Positions 31,805-42,290 of a stretch of DNA of 64,000 bases are shown in pieces. The stretch is from contig NC_054713.1 of the NCBI RefSeq assembly GCF_016097555.1, forward strand, positions 39,730,128 through 39,794,127, given 5' to 3'. Under the pieces are notes generated by a model. It was not told where the DNA came from. It was given only the letters and a program-made list of their open reading frames with translations, and made no database searches. The stretch comes from Gigantopelta aegis. Taxonomy: Eukaryota > Mollusca > Gastropoda > Neomphalida > Peltospiridae. The position numbers were made by a program, and so were the translations under genes. The first letter of the stretch is position 1. Each line of letters opens with the position of its first letter.

Positions 31805-31905
31805 CACATAGAAATTACCAAATGGTTGACAAATACCAAATGGCCGCTGATTAATAAATCAATGTACTCTAGAGGTGTCGTTAAACAAAACAAACTTTAA
31901 CCTTT
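31805..31905 (+). mobile_element. Family-A SINE tail
   Basis: GAAATTACCAAATGGTTGAC, GCCGCTGATTAATAAATCAA, AGAGGTGTCGTTAAACAAAA. 3' end only. Confidence 0.8.
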
Positions 31906-32224
31906 TTTAACATATAAGTGTATTCTACCACTCAGTTTTTACAGAACTATGGCAATACAATTATCTATTAAGCATTTACTTGTCTGAAATTGAACTAAAT
32001 TTGTGTAAAAAGAAACTTTTCAAATTTGTTCAGTTATCATGACCATTTAACCTCAGCTGACCTAATTAAATAACATATTTACACAATGCTTATTTCATTT
32101 TTCATTACACCGAGTGATCTAATACAAACAATTTGGGGGGTCGTGTACTGTGCTATGACTTTTGTTACACAGTTATAGTTATTTTCGTTGCCCATCCCCC
32201 TAAATTTGTCTTCCAAATTTGGCC

Positions 32225-32545
32225 TGAGGCGGCATGTAGCTCAGTGATAAAGCGCTCGCCTGATGCGCGATCGATCTAGGATCGATTCCCGTCGGTGGGC
32301 CCATTGGACTATTACTTGTTCCAGCCAGTGCTCCACAACTGGTGTAACAAAGGCCGTGGTATGTACTATATTGTCTGTGGGATGGTACATATAAAAGATC
32401 CCTTGCTGCTAATCGAAAAGAGCTGCCCATGAAGTGGCGACAGCGGGTTTCCTCTCTCAGTATATATGTGGTCCTTAACTATGTGTCCGACGCCATATAG
32501 CCGTAAATAAAATGTGTCGTTAAATAAATAAAACATTTCCTTCTA
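32225..32545 (+). mobile_element. Family-B SINE, full length
   Basis: Head GGCATGTAGCTCAGTGATAA, AGCGCTCGCC, B-box GGATCGATTCC; body GGCCGTGGTATGTACTATAT, AAAGATCCCTTGCTGCTAAT, GAAGTGGCGACAGCGGGTTT; tail CCATATAGCCGTAAATAAAA, TGTGTCGTTAAATAAA. The usual TGAGTGC before CGTTAAA is deleted. Confidence 0.9.
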
Positions 32546-32590
32546 TAATCTGCTAATTGCGAGATACGATAACTCGCTCACTTGGACAAA

Positions 32591-32908
32591 CAGGGCGGGA
32601 CGTAGCCTTGTGGTAAAGCGCTAGACTGATGCAAGGTCGGTCTGGGATCGATCCCCGTCGGTGGGCCCATATGGGCTATTTATCGTCCAAGTCAGTGCAA
32701 TACAACTGTTATATCAAAGGCTGTGGTATGTGCTATCCTGTATATGGGATAGTGCATACTACTAGATCCATTACTACTAATACAAAAATGTAGCGGGTTT
32801 TCTCTCTGAGACTATATGTTAAAATTACCAAATGTTTGACATCCAATAGCCGATCATAAATTAATAAATAAATGTGCTCTAGTAGTGTCGGTAAACAAAA
32901 ACAAAAAA
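32591..32908 (+). mobile_element. Family-A SINE, full length (left copy of a duplicated block)
   Basis: GGGCGGGACGTAGCCTTGTG, GTAAAGCGC, B-box GGGATCGATCCC, body GTATGTGCTATCCTGTATAT, tail CATCCAATAGCCGATCATAA, GTAGTGTCGGTAAACAAAAA. Together with 32909-33001 it is repeated at 33284-33690. Confidence 0.92.
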
Positions 32909-33001
32909 CTATTTTAAAGAGGACCAAATGCCTATATAACTGTGAGGCTGAAAAGTGTTAAGATCGGTAAAAGTTTGTGATTGTGCATTCTATACCCTGC
33001 C

Positions 33002-33272
33002 CCAACCCCTGAGTGAGTGCTTCGCAAGGCTCAATGGGTAGGTGTAAACCACTTGCACCGACCAGTGATCCATAACTCGTTCAACAAAGGCCATGGTTTG
33101 TGCCATCCTGCCTGTGGGAAGCGCAAATAAAAGATCCCTTGCTGCTAATCATGTAGTGGCTACAGCGGGTTTCCTCTCAAAATCTGTGTGGTCCTTAACC
33201 ATATGTCTGACGCCATATAACCGTAAATAAAATGTGTTGAGTGCGTCGTTAAATAAAACATTTCTTTCTATA
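33002..33272 (+). mobile_element. B-type SINE with alternative 5' region, inserted at the duplication joint
   Basis: Starts CCTGAGTGAGTGCTTCGCAA, GGCTCAATGGGTAGGTGTAA as in the copy at 58495-58885, then the normal B body and tail (GTAAATAAAATGTGTTGAGT, GCGTCGTTAAATAAAACATT). It interrupts the text CATTCTATACCCTGCC that continues uninterrupted in the second block. Confidence 0.85.
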
Positions 33273-33283
33273 CCCTTCCCTAG

Positions 33284-33595
33284 GCGGGATGTAGCCCAGT
33301 GCTAAAGTGCCCGCCTGATGCACGGTCGGTCTAGGGTCGATCCCTGTCGGTGGACTCATTGGGCTATGTCTCGTTCCAACCAGTGCACCACAACTGGTAT
33401 ATCAAAGGCCGTGGTATGTGCTATCCTGTCTGTGGGATAGTGCATACTACTAGATCCATTAGTAATAATGAAAACACATTTAGCGGGTTTCCTCTCTAAG
33501 ACTATATGTCAAAATGACCAAATGTTTGACATCCAATAGTCGATCATAAATTAATAAATAAATATGCTCTAGTAGTGTCGTTAAACAAGAAAAAT
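33284..33595 (+). mobile_element. Family-A SINE, full length (right copy of the duplicated block)
   Basis: Same variant features as 32591-32908 (GATAGTGCATACTACTAGAT, CATCCAATAG-CGATCATAAA), showing shared descent by segmental duplication rather than independent insertion. Confidence 0.92.
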
Positions 33596-33671
33596 CTATT
33601 TTCAAGAGGATCAAATGCCTATATAACTGTGAAGCTGAAAAGTGTACAGATCGCTAAAAGTTTGTGATTGT

Positions 33672-34092
33672 GCATTCTATATCCTGCCGGGGGAGGGATT
33701 GTGCATTCTATACCCTGCCGGGTGCGGGATTGTACATTCTATACCCTGCCGGGGGAGGGATTGTGCATTCTATACCCTGCCGGGTGCGGGATTGTACATT
33801 CTATACCCTGCCGGGTGCGGGATTGTGCATTCTATACCCTGCCGGGTGCGGGATTGTACATTCTATACCCTGCCGGGTGCGGGATTGTACATTCTATACC
33901 CTGCCGGGGGCAGGATTGTGCATTCTATACCCAGCCGGGGGCGGGATTGTGCATTCTATACCCTGCCGGGGGCGGGATTGTGCATTCTATACCCTGCCGG
34001 GGGCGGGATTATGCATTCTATACCCTGCCGGGGGCGGGATTGTGCATTCTATACCCTGCCGGGGGAGGGATTATGCATTCTATACCCTGTCA
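33672..34092 (+). repeat. 31-bp GC-rich minisatellite, ~13.5 copies
   Basis: Unit GGGATTGTGCATTCTATACC, CTGCCGGGGGC. Variants differ by GTGC/GTAC and GGGGGC/GGGTGC/GGGGGA. As 31 is not a multiple of three, all three forward frames are open and give the same protein repeat in shifted register; none is a gene. Confidence 0.96.
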
Positions 34093-34349
34093 ATTGCTAG
34101 ACACGATACCGTAACGCTGACTCGAATAACCATCGCTTCTGTTAAGCCAGTTGCGTGTGTGATAGACTAAAGTGATGTTTAGAACAAGATTGGAGGGTTT
34201 TTTTTTATGGAATACTATAGTTAAACGCTGTAATCGACATGGCTGGTTTCTGATAGGTAAATTGCAGTAGGTTGCCGTACGCAAAAACATTTTCCATTTG
34301 AGATAAAGTTAACATTTTGTAACCAAAACAACTGAAAACAGCTTGTCGA

Positions 34350-34577
34350 AGGTCAGGTCAGGTCAGGTCATAGGGCTTTACGTACACATTCAGAGCAAGC
34401 GCACGCCTATCCTGGGCACAAGAGCCGGCCTTGGCCGGCTCCTCTGTCCAGGATTGGAAAAGTGGGGATGGGAAGGAGGAGGGACCGCCTGCACTGGCAG
34501 GTGCAAGGGAGCACCAGCAGCCCGACCGTGGTCGGTAACAGGCGGGTGGGTGGGTAGTGGTGCTATGGAATTTTGAA
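34350..34577 (-). mobile_element. Dispersed element with GGTCA-repeat end, copy 1
   Basis: Reverse complement runs ATTCCATAGCACCACTACCC, CCGACCACGGTCGGGCTGCT, GGTGCTCCCTTGCACCTGCC, AGTGCAGGCGGTCCCTCC, then ACGTAAAGCCCTATGACCTGACC. A second copy is at 43470-43655 with an ATGAC-repeat end. The short terminal pentamer repeat suggests a SINE-like 3' end. Confidence 0.7.
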
Positions 34578-35255
34578 GAAGCAAAAAATGCCAAAGAGAA
34601 AAGGTGCGCAATTTTGATTAAGGAATTTTGGCGCAATTTTGAGTGGTCGGTCAAAAAAGAAAGATCAAGAGCTAACATAGGTTTTGATTTTAGTGAGTCG
34701 GGAGTGGCTCGTTAATTATACCTATTTGATGCCGGAATGTCTCCCTAGGTTGGCCAGAGGGCCTGACCGCTTCTGGTCGTGACATGACAACCCAGGGGAG
34801 ACTCGTGCAGTTTGTGTATATACACCTGTAGGTAAGGCGCCGTGATGTTGTCCCGGGGGTTTTGTTGGTCTTGTCGTCTTGAAGGTGTCCTCCTCTTCGG
34901 TGTCACCCAGTGCCCAAGTAGTAGTCCACCAGCAGCAAGTATTTGGGATTGGGTTAGGGGAGGCCGGTATTCTTTTGTCCAGCTTCCCCTAGGTGCATTG
35001 CAATTGTGTACTCGGAGCCGGTTTTCTTTTGCCAAGATTCTTGTTAGAGTACGTGCTGGGCCATTAATTGTGGGCGGGTGCATTGTTATCTTTAGTCAAT
35101 GCAACCTATGTACTGTTGCGGTTGTGCGTGTAGTCTGTTTGTAAAACCCTAGTTTGGTTTTAAGGTTGTTCCTAATGTCCTAAGTCCATACTCTAGTGTA
35201 AACTAACGGCTAATCAAAGCCACCCATCTCCCCATCCTTGGATTATAATGAAATA
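34578..35255. other. Unassigned sequence, possible upstream part of the 34350 element
   Basis: A moderately GC-rich block (34740-35150) with frames of about 100 residues on each strand, neither with a domain I recognise. Could be the body of a repeat ending at 34350. Confidence 0.4.
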
Positions 35256-35615
35256 CAAGGGGGGGGGGGGGGATTATACTAGCCTAGCTATCTAATTTGA
35301 GGGGTGTTCCCTTATAGTGTAGGTATTGGTTAAAAAGCCTAGTGCTTAACATATCTTATTGGTAGCAAAAACAATTGTCTATTAGGCAATAAGGCAGATA
35401 ACAGACATTAAAAAAAGTTTATGTAAGCAAGTGTATACATGTCGTGACTAATAAGAAGTTTTTCCGCTCCCACCCAAGATCCCCCTGACTAAGGTTTTAA
35501 TACTCGTCTGAGATAAAGATTACATGGCTGGTAATATCTAATAAGTTAAACTTACTTAATTTCTTTCTAGTTTTCAAAGCTTGTCGAAACAAACAAGCAC
35601 TATTTATCTGCTTTA

Positions 35616-35638
35616 TTTATCTCTCTCTCTCCCTCCCT

Positions 35639-35696
<58 letters not shown>

Positions 35697-35786
35697 TAAA
35701 AAACAAAATCCACCATCAACAAAACAATCAATCCTCCAAAGAACCCCCCCCCCCCCCCCCACCACCACCACCACCACCACCACCAA
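35616..35786. repeat. (CT)n, poly(C) and (CCA)n tracts
   Basis: (CT)n about 35616-35694, poly(C) about 35743-35760, (ACC)n about 35761-35785. A poly(G) run lies a little upstream at 35258-35271. Confidence 0.95.
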
Positions 35787-36258
35787 CTCTCCCTCCTCTT
35801 CACGCCAGTATACCTAATAATGATACTGAGTTTTTTCGAGTCCTGTTTGTCAAAGCGACTTGCGCATTATTACAAAGTTTGATTATTACCATTACTTTTG
35901 CTTTCATTTTCTTTCTCTTTTTTTTTCAGGAGAAAGAAGAGATGGGAAATGCCAAGCAATGACGTAAAGGTACATTAAAAGTTAACGAAATAATGCAGAG
36001 CATTTTATGTCTCTTTAATTCCAGATAATAGCTATTTTTAAAGCTAAAATAATAGTTTTGTATTGTTTCAAATGCACTTTCCTTTTAAAATAACATTTTT
36101 TTTTTTTATCTGACACGCACACTGAATATTAACAGCTGAATGAAAAGTTTATTATGGTAGTAAAAATATTGAAACGTTTAGGATAAAAGTACATTACGAA
36201 ACAAATTAAATAAAAAAAATGGTCCGAATTTATAAAGTCGCGGTTAGTAAAAACACAC
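35787..36258. other. AT-rich sequence, no supported gene
   Basis: A strong-looking acceptor (TTTTTTTTTCAG at about 35929) precedes GAGAAAGAAGAGATGGGAAA, but no frame or partner exon supports a gene. Confidence 0.45.
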
Positions 36259-36640
36259 TTTTAAAGTGACTGACCCTAGTTTTTAAACACTACGACGTGT
36301 TTTTCACTATTAAAGCCGTTTGTGATAATATAAATTACAAGTACTTACATTTTATTATTTAGAATATTAATTTTCGTACACCTGAAGTGGTTCTGGTCAT
36401 TCGGGTGTTTACAATATCCCAAAATGCATTTTTCATAATTCTATAAACGCACATTCGTCTGAGAAGTAATGGTTATTGAAACAAGCTCTGTTTATTTTTA
36501 GACGAAATTTCCCCGTTTAAACATCACAGACTTTAGCTTCTCACTTTTATAACCTTATTCAGATGTGTGTTGCAGGTTTGTAGATTAACCAAACTTAGTG
36601 TCCATTTTCACGGGCTGAAACTAGGGTCTGCGCCTTTAAG
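36259..36640. mobile_element. MITE with GACCCTAG-type terminal inverted repeats
   Basis: About 380 bp. Left end TTTTAAAGTGACTGACCCTAG, right end CTAGGGTCTGCGCCTTTAAG; the two are inverted copies over about 20 bases, with TTTAA at each outer edge. Interior GTTTTTCACTATTAAAGCCG and GTAGATTAACCAAACTTAG are shared with 583-1004. No coding capacity. Confidence 0.82.
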
Positions 36641-36697
36641 AAAAACAGGCTTCGTAAATTCTGCTCAATATCTTCGGCTGATAGAATAAACTATTGA

Positions 36698-37036
36698 CGT
36701 TCTACAGCGTCACAGTAGAGCGCTCGGGTCTCCTAATAGTATTTCGTAGGATCGAATCCCCGCTGACGATTCATTCTCTGATTTTGTTTCGTGTCCAAGT
36801 CAGTGCGACACAACTAGTATATCAAAGGCCGTGATACAATTAGACCTTGTTACAACGACCACGTTCGTCCCTGGGTCACTTTGTCGTTATATCGAAATTA
36901 TCGTTAAAAAATTGTTTTGTTTTGGGCTATTTCTCGTCCCAGCCAGTGCACCATAACTGGTATATCAAAGGCCGTGGTATGTGCTATCCTTTCCGTAGGA
37001 TGGTTCATATAGAAGATCCCTTCCTACTAATGGAAT
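36698..37036 (+). mobile_element. Two family-A SINE fragments around a pogo-like piece
   Basis: Fragment one, 36698-36835: B-box-like GGATCGAATCCCC, then GTATATCAAAGGCCGTGAT. Fragment two, 36925-37036: GGGCTATTTCTCGTCCCAGC, CAAAGGCCGTGGTATGTGCT. Between them TTGTTACAACGACCACGTTC, GTCGTTATATCGAAATTATC resembles pogo/Tigger-type termini. Confidence 0.65.
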
Positions 37037-37049
37037 AAAATTAATACTT

Positions 37050-37165
37050 TGAGGTTGGGGTTGTAGTACTGATATTTATGGGTCATAGTTTGGTTGATAG
37101 ATTGCATATAGTGTTTTTAAACACAAACGTATTTTGTATAGTACAACCTATATGCCATTCAACAA
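37050..37165 (-). repeat. Dispersed repeat, inverted partner of 30868-30995
   Basis: GATATTTATGGGTCATAGTT, TGGTTGATAGATTGCATATA, GTATAGTACAACC, the reverse complement of the 30.9-kb block. Confidence 0.8.
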
Positions 37166-37199
37166 AAAGCCGTATTTTAAAATGTTTTGAGGTGTTATA

Positions 37200-37410
37200 T
37201 AGTATGTCATATCTACTGGACTCTTGAGTCTGTCGAGACTATTTTTGCATACTATTAGTAGTAAACAGAAACGATGTCATGTGGGTTGCAGTCTGCTGTA
37301 ACTAACACTTCCTGTTAAGTGATGTTTGACCTCGCATTTTAAACTAATAAATCACTGAAACCATTAATAGCTTTTACACTAGAGTCTTGCTTTAAAATAT
37401 ACATTTACAA
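37200..37410 (+). repeat. Conserved 5' flank of the tRNA-Tyr unit
   Basis: CTGTAACTAACACTTCC, TTTGACCTCGCA, TTTTAAACTAATAAATCACTG, TTTAAAATATACATTTA-AACC recur ahead of the tRNAs at 43.0 and 43.8 kb and, inverted, after those at 59.8 and 61.1 kb. Conservation outside the tRNA shows these copies arose as DNA segments, not by retroposition of a tRNA. Confidence 0.85.
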
Positions 37411-37499
37411 CCCGTGATAGCTCAGTTGGTAGAGCGGAGGACTGTAGAGTTATATACATTGATATCCTTAGGTCACTGGTTCGAATCCGGTTCGCGAGA
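37411..37499 (+). tRNA. tRNA-Tyr(GTA) with 16-nt intron
   Basis: 89 nt including an intron. D-arm TAGCTCAGTTGGTAGAGC, anticodon loop CTGTAGA with GTA split by an intron AGTTATATACATTGAT one base 3' of the anticodon, T-arm GGTTCGAATCC. The acceptor stem pairs CCCGTGA with TCGCGAG, with one C-A mismatch at position 2-71, so this copy may be weakened. Intron position is the canonical one for eukaryotic tRNA-Tyr. A and B boxes (TAGCTCAGTTGG; GGTTCGAATCC) are intact. Confidence 0.88.
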
Positions 37500-37640
37500 A
37501 TTTCTTTTACAATATTCAAGAAGTAAAATATTTCATTTTGATTCGACGGAACAGGACAAATTACGACTTTGATATACTAGTCGTGGAGCACTTGTTGGAA
37601 TGAGAAAGACACAATAAATCAGTTCGCTAATGGGAGCTCT
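37500..37640 (+). repeat. Conserved 3' flank of the tRNA-Tyr unit with old SINE remnant
   Basis: TTTCTTTTACAATATT, TTTCATTTTGATTC, then GATATACTAGTCGTGGAGCA, a family-A SINE remnant present at the same place in the other units (41.83, 43.1, 43.87 kb), so the SINE predates the duplications. Confidence 0.82.
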
Positions 37641-40600
37641 CTCGCTGGGGGGAGGGGGTTCGGGTGAGCTTCGGTCACCACTGTCTAGACCCAAAACGCC
37701 CGGCTGGTGACTCGATTTGGAGTGTGGTCACGACAAGGAAACAAAAGAGACAAGCTGCGATTGCTAAAAGTGTGGACGATGGTGTGAATAAGCGAAGAAT
37801 GAATGAGAGTGAGAACGTTGGTAAGCTTTAAAATGTTTGAAATGGATTGTATTATGAATTTCTTTTTATTTACAATGTTGTTATTGTCTCTAAATGTTAA
37901 TAGTTTGAGGGATATTGATAAGTTGAATTCAGTGTTTGCAACTATTAAAACTAGACATGCTAATATTATTTTTCTTCAAGAAACATTTTGGGATGATAAT
38001 TTTATTCAGAGATATAAGCATTTATTTGATGGAAAAATATTTTAGAATAATTTTCCATATAAAAATAGAAGGGGTGTGGCTATTTTGATATCTAAAGAAT
38101 GTCCATGTAGTTCTGACACTGAAGGCAGAATTAAAAAAATTAGTGCAAACATTGATAATGATATATATAGTTTTATTAATGTGTATGCGCCAAATAATAT
38201 TAATGAAAAAGTTCTTTTTTTTTCGAAGAATTAAGTAACTTTATAGATTTAAAAAATACTGTAATGGCTGGATATTTTAATGATATATTTGATCCTTTAG
38301 ATCTTGGAATTAATAATACTACTTTTAATTTGAAAAGTAGTACTGTATTACAGTATATTCTTAATAATTTTAACATGGTAGTTATTTGGCGTTATAGAAA
38401 TCCTGTCAAGAGAGAGTTTAGTCAGACACAAATTGTTGAAAATGTCCTAAAACAGTCTAGGATAGATTTCTTTTTACTTTCTAGAAATATTTCACATTTT
38501 GTTGTTAATTCATACATATCTTATACCATCTTTAGTGATCATAATTTGGTGTCTCTTAAGTTAGATTTTTTTCGTGTGAAGAGGGGTCAAGGTATCTGGA
38601 TTTTTAATAATGAGTTATTGAATAATGAACTTTTTTGTAATGCGATTTCTGATGTTACAGATAATGCTTGTGACAGTCCTTTGTTTCAGACAGAGCCTCT
38701 TGTATGGTGGGATAATTTAAAATTTCAAATGAAAAAATTTGCAACATATTTTGCTATTGATAAACGTAAATTAGAAAATGAAAATTATTATTTTATTCAA
38801 AATGCTTTAAAACGGGAATATTCTAAATTAGCTTTAAATAAACAACATGATTTAACATATTTACACATTTTACAAGAAAAATTAAAGTTAATGGAACAAT
38901 CTAAATGTAACGGTGCTATTTTAAGATTAAAAGTGCAGTGGAATTTTGAGTTGATAAAAATACAACATTTTTTTCTCAATTTAGAAAAATCAAAACAAGA
39001 ATCAAATTCAATTAAAGAACTTAATACAATTAATGGATTATCTAGGAAAATAGAAGATATACTTGCACATGCACATAACTTTATTCTAAATTATATACCA
39101 AACAAGATATAGATGTAGTTAAAGAAGAAGAAGTTTTAAATTTAATTTTGAATAGAATAACTGAATTTGAAAGTGAAACTTGTGATAACGATATGTCGAT
39201 TGAAGAATTAACAAAAGCATTGAAGGGTATGAATAGGAATAAATCACCAGGTATGGATGGCCTTACTGCTGAATTTTATCTTAAATTTTGGGAGCAATTA
39301 AAATCTATCTTTCTTAAAGTTTTTATGTCATTTCAAAATGAAGAACATTTATTACGTATTATGAAAAAAGGAATTATCAGGGTTGTTTTTTTATAAGAAT
39401 AAAAGGGATAAAACTAATCTTAAAAACTTTAGGCCAATAAGTCTTTTAAATGTTGATTACAAAATTATAAACAAAGTTCTCGCAGATCGTTTAAAATTAG
39501 TTATGTCATTTATTATTTCTCCTGAACAAACGTATTGTGATCCGGGTAGGGATATAGCTGATAATATTATGTCAGTCCGTGATATTATTGATTTTGTAGA
39601 CATGAATAACCAGGAAGGCGTTTGATAGGATGTCGCATAGTTTTATAGTCAAAGTTTTTAATAAATTTAATTTTGGTAATAAATTTATTTCTTGGATTAA
39701 AATACTATATAATGATATTAAAAGTAGTGTTAAAATTAATGGTCATTTAACGCTTTTCTTTCCTGTTACTAGAGGTGTTAGACAGGGACGTCCGATTTCG
39801 ATGGTGCTGTATGTAATTGTTGCTGAACCTTTAAATAGCTTGTTAAAAAGTCAACAACAAATTAACAGAATAAAATTAAACAATGAATTTAATTCTTTAT
39901 TATTTCCACATGCTGATGATACTACTATCACTGTACAAGTTGCTCAGTCTGTTGAGGTAGTTTTTCACAATGTCAAATTATTTTTGTGTGCTACGGGTGC
40001 AAAAGTAAATATTGAAAAATCAGAAAAAGATTTGTCATTTAACATTCCTGTTGCTGTTAATAAATATTGTGTTAAAATGCTTGGCATTTATTTAGGTCCA
40101 AATAAAGCTTTATGCGAAAGATTGAATTGGAAAATAAAAATTTAAACATTTAACTCATTGATTAACATGTGGAAACAAAGAAAACTTACATTAAATGGCA
40201 AAGCGACAGTGTGAAATACCTTATTAACTTCTAGATTATAGTATATAATTAGCGCAATTTATGTTCCTAGGTGGGTTGAACAAAATATTCAGAAGGTGTT
40301 TTGTAAATTTACGTCGGATGATAAAATACTATTGATAAAATATTCTACTATTATTGGGAATAAAAGTTCAGGTGGGCTTAATATTCAAGATATTTTTCTA
40401 AGAAAATTGCTTTACGTATTAAATTATTAAACAAATATTTTAATAATGATTTCCGTTCTGTTTGAAAACATACAATGTCTGAATTTCATGGTAAATACAT
40501 GAATATGAACTTATCTTTTAATATATTTAATATAGTTTTTGATGAACCTGTTTTGGCTAACATTATCCCTTTTTATGCTGAGGTTTTGTTGGCATGGGAC

Positions 40601-41796
40601 AACATGTCAAAGCGAATATTTCATAATCTATTTATTAATTACAAAAATAAATTATTATGCTTTAATTCTTTTACTGAAAGTGGTATTATAACAGTGGCTG
40701 ATATTACATATAAATTTGTACCAGGATATGTCTGCAGCAGAGATTGCTGCTGCTTATAAAGCAATTCTAAACCCGCTTCCTGGTGAATGGAAACAGCTTA
40801 TTGTAAAGAATATTAAAAGTTCATCACAAGTTAAAGATTTGTTTTTGATTAATAATAATGAAACTATAAATGTAAGTAAATTTACTGTTAAATTAATATA
40901 TTCTATATTGATTTCCCAACATTTTAAAGTACCTTCTTGTTTAGAAAATGGCATGATTCGGGTTTTGTCATAGATTGGAAGCCAGTTTGGAAAATTATAC
41001 ATTATTGTGATAAGACTTCGGAATTTGTTGACTTAGATTTTAAGACAGCACATAACATTATATTCACATATTCTAAATTATTTAAATACGGTAAAGTAGC
41101 ATCTAGCCAATGCCCTGTTTGTTTTAAACAAGAAGACGATATGTGTCATTTATTGTTGTATTGTGATGAACTTTATGATTTAATATCTATTTTTCATGAA
41201 ATATGTATTTATATGTTTAAGGATAATAGTTTTTCTTTAGAATTGTTTAATCAATTATTGCTTTTTGGGTGTTATTTCAAAATACAAAAGTGTTCAAATG
41301 AATTCATCCATGCTTTGCTCTCAATATATAAAATATCAGTTTTCAAGAGACGTTTAATAGCGGAATCAAGGGGTGTAAATATTAATATTGTTTTTTTTAA
41401 GCATTATATGTGTCAGTACTTCTTAATACTTTTAAATCAATATCGCTTTAAAATAGATTTTCTGCATTTATTAATATTTTTTTGAAATAATATTTTTCTT
41501 GATCTAAATAATGATGAATTAGTTTTTAAATACCCACTTGAAAACTGATATTATATTTAGTATTTCTCTTTAAAATTTCGCATTATCTTATAAGGTCAAT
41601 ATCCCTCAATTTTCTTTTAATATTTGCGTGTGTTTGTGTGAATGTGTGTGTGTGTTTGTGAGAAATGTGTGAGTGGTTCTATGCGAGAGAATGTGTGTGG
41701 ATGTGTGTAAGTCTTTTTTATTATTTTTATTTGTAAACTTTATGTACATGTATATGTGCAATATTGAGTTTGACGAATAAAAAGATTTGTAAAAAG
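37641..41796 (+). mobile_element. LINE, L1/Tx1-like, nearly complete but broken
   Basis: The left end holds the C-terminus of an ORF1-like frame (DPKRPAGDSIWSVVTTRKQK, then DDGVNKRRMNESENVGKL and a stop at about 37832). ORF2 follows. Endonuclease blocks: LLLSLNVNSLRDIDKLNS, IIFLQETFW, RRGVAILISKE, FINVYAPNN, AGYFNDIFD (normally GDFN), SRIDFFLLSRN, SDHNLVSLKL. RT blocks: NRNKSPGMDGLTAEFYLKFW, LKNFRPISLLNVDYKIINKV, PGRDIADNI, TRGVRQGRPISMVLYVIVAE, HADDTTI. C-terminal CPVCFKQEDDMCHLLLYC is the zinc-finger end. Around six to ten frame breaks or stops are present. The 3' end GACGAATAAAAAGATTTGTA abuts the 3' half of a tRNA-Tyr. It is probably 5'-truncated in ORF1. Confidence 0.88.
38264..39112 (+). 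CDS. LINE ORF2 fragment: endonuclease C-terminus and linker
   Basis: 282 codons, the longest open piece of the LINE. Starts at MAGYFNDIFDPLDLG (the GDFN-type motif with Asp replaced by Tyr), then SRIDFFLLSRN and the catalytic SDHNLVSLKLDFF near residue 90, followed by a Lys/Asn-rich linker to the RT domain. Very AT-rich codon use fits the rest of the element, not the host genes. Separate open pieces at 39148-39396, 39383-39625, 39630-40145, 40475-40759, 40716-40973 and 40937-41485 carry the RT and C-terminal parts. Confidence 0.8.
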   Translation: MAGYFNDIFDPLDLGINNTTFNLKSSTVLQYILNNFNMVVIWRYRNPVKREFSQTQIVENVLKQSRIDFFLLSRNISHFVVNSYISYTIFSDHNLVSLKLDFFRVKRGQGIWIFNNELLNNELFCNAISDVTDNACDSPLFQTEPLVWWDNLKFQMKKFATYFAIDKRKLENENYYFIQNALKREYSKLALNKQHDLTYLHILQEKLKLMEQSKCNGAILRLKVQWNFELIKIQHFFLNLEKSKQESNSIKELNTINGLSRKIEDILAHAHNFILNYIPNKI

Positions 41797-41799
41797 CGA

Positions 41800-41829
41800 A
41801 GGTCACTGGTTCGAATCCCGTTCGCGAGA
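41800..41829 (+). pseudogene. tRNA-Tyr 3' half at the LINE end
   Basis: AGGTCACTGGTTCGAATCCC and GTTCGCGAGA, i.e. the variable loop, T-arm and 3' acceptor strand. The 5' half is absent; the LINE 3' end plus GCGA precedes it. The conserved unit flank continues to about 41975. Confidence 0.9.
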
Positions 41830-42017
41830 ATTTCTTTTACAATATTAAACAAATAAAATGTTTCATTTTGATTCCACGGGATAGGGGGATCTTGACTTTT
41901 GATATACCAGTCGTGGAGCACTGGTTGGAACGGGAAATACCAAATAAATTTACCATCTAATGGGAGTCGATGCTAGGAGCCATGACAATTCACTCTGAGT
42001 AAATGAATGAATGAACG

Positions 42018-42290
42018 AATGAAGTTTATTTGTTTAACGACAAATTGATTTGTTAATCATCGGCTATTGGTTGTCAAACATATGGTCATTTTAACACAGT
42101 CATAGAGGAATCCCGCTACATTTTTTCCATTAGTAGCAAGGGATCTTTTATATGCACCATCCCACAAACAGGCTAGCACATACGACGGTCTTTGGTATAC
42201 CAGCCGTGTTGCACTGGGTGGTGAATGAATGAATGAATGAATGTGTAACAACACCCCAGCACAAAAAAATACATCGCCCAGGGTTAGTTA
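42018..42290 (-). mobile_element. Family-A SINE body and family-C tail
   Basis: 42018-42218 is a reverse-complement A copy (ATTGATTTGTTAATCATCGG, AGTAGCAAGGGATCTTTTAT). 42222-42290 is a C-type tail in reverse (GAATGAATG..., ACACCCCAGCAC, AAATACATCG). Confidence 0.75.

Noticed and set aside
33642-34170. Three overlapping forward frames of about 150-168 residues with a CxxxILYPAGxG repeat
   Set aside because: A 31-bp tandem repeat keeps all three frames open. The protein repeat is a by-product.
34745-35144. Pair of ~100-residue frames on opposite strands in a GC-richer block
   Set aside because: Neither shows a known domain; the block is more likely the body of a dispersed repeat.
35929-37832. 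Possible paralogue of the ZP-gene tail (RKKRWEMPSND near 35935 and DDGVNKRRMNE at 37775, like EDGVNKQTI)
   Set aside because: The second segment reads better as the end of the LINE's ORF1, open for about 65 codons and directly ahead of ORF2; the first has no partner.
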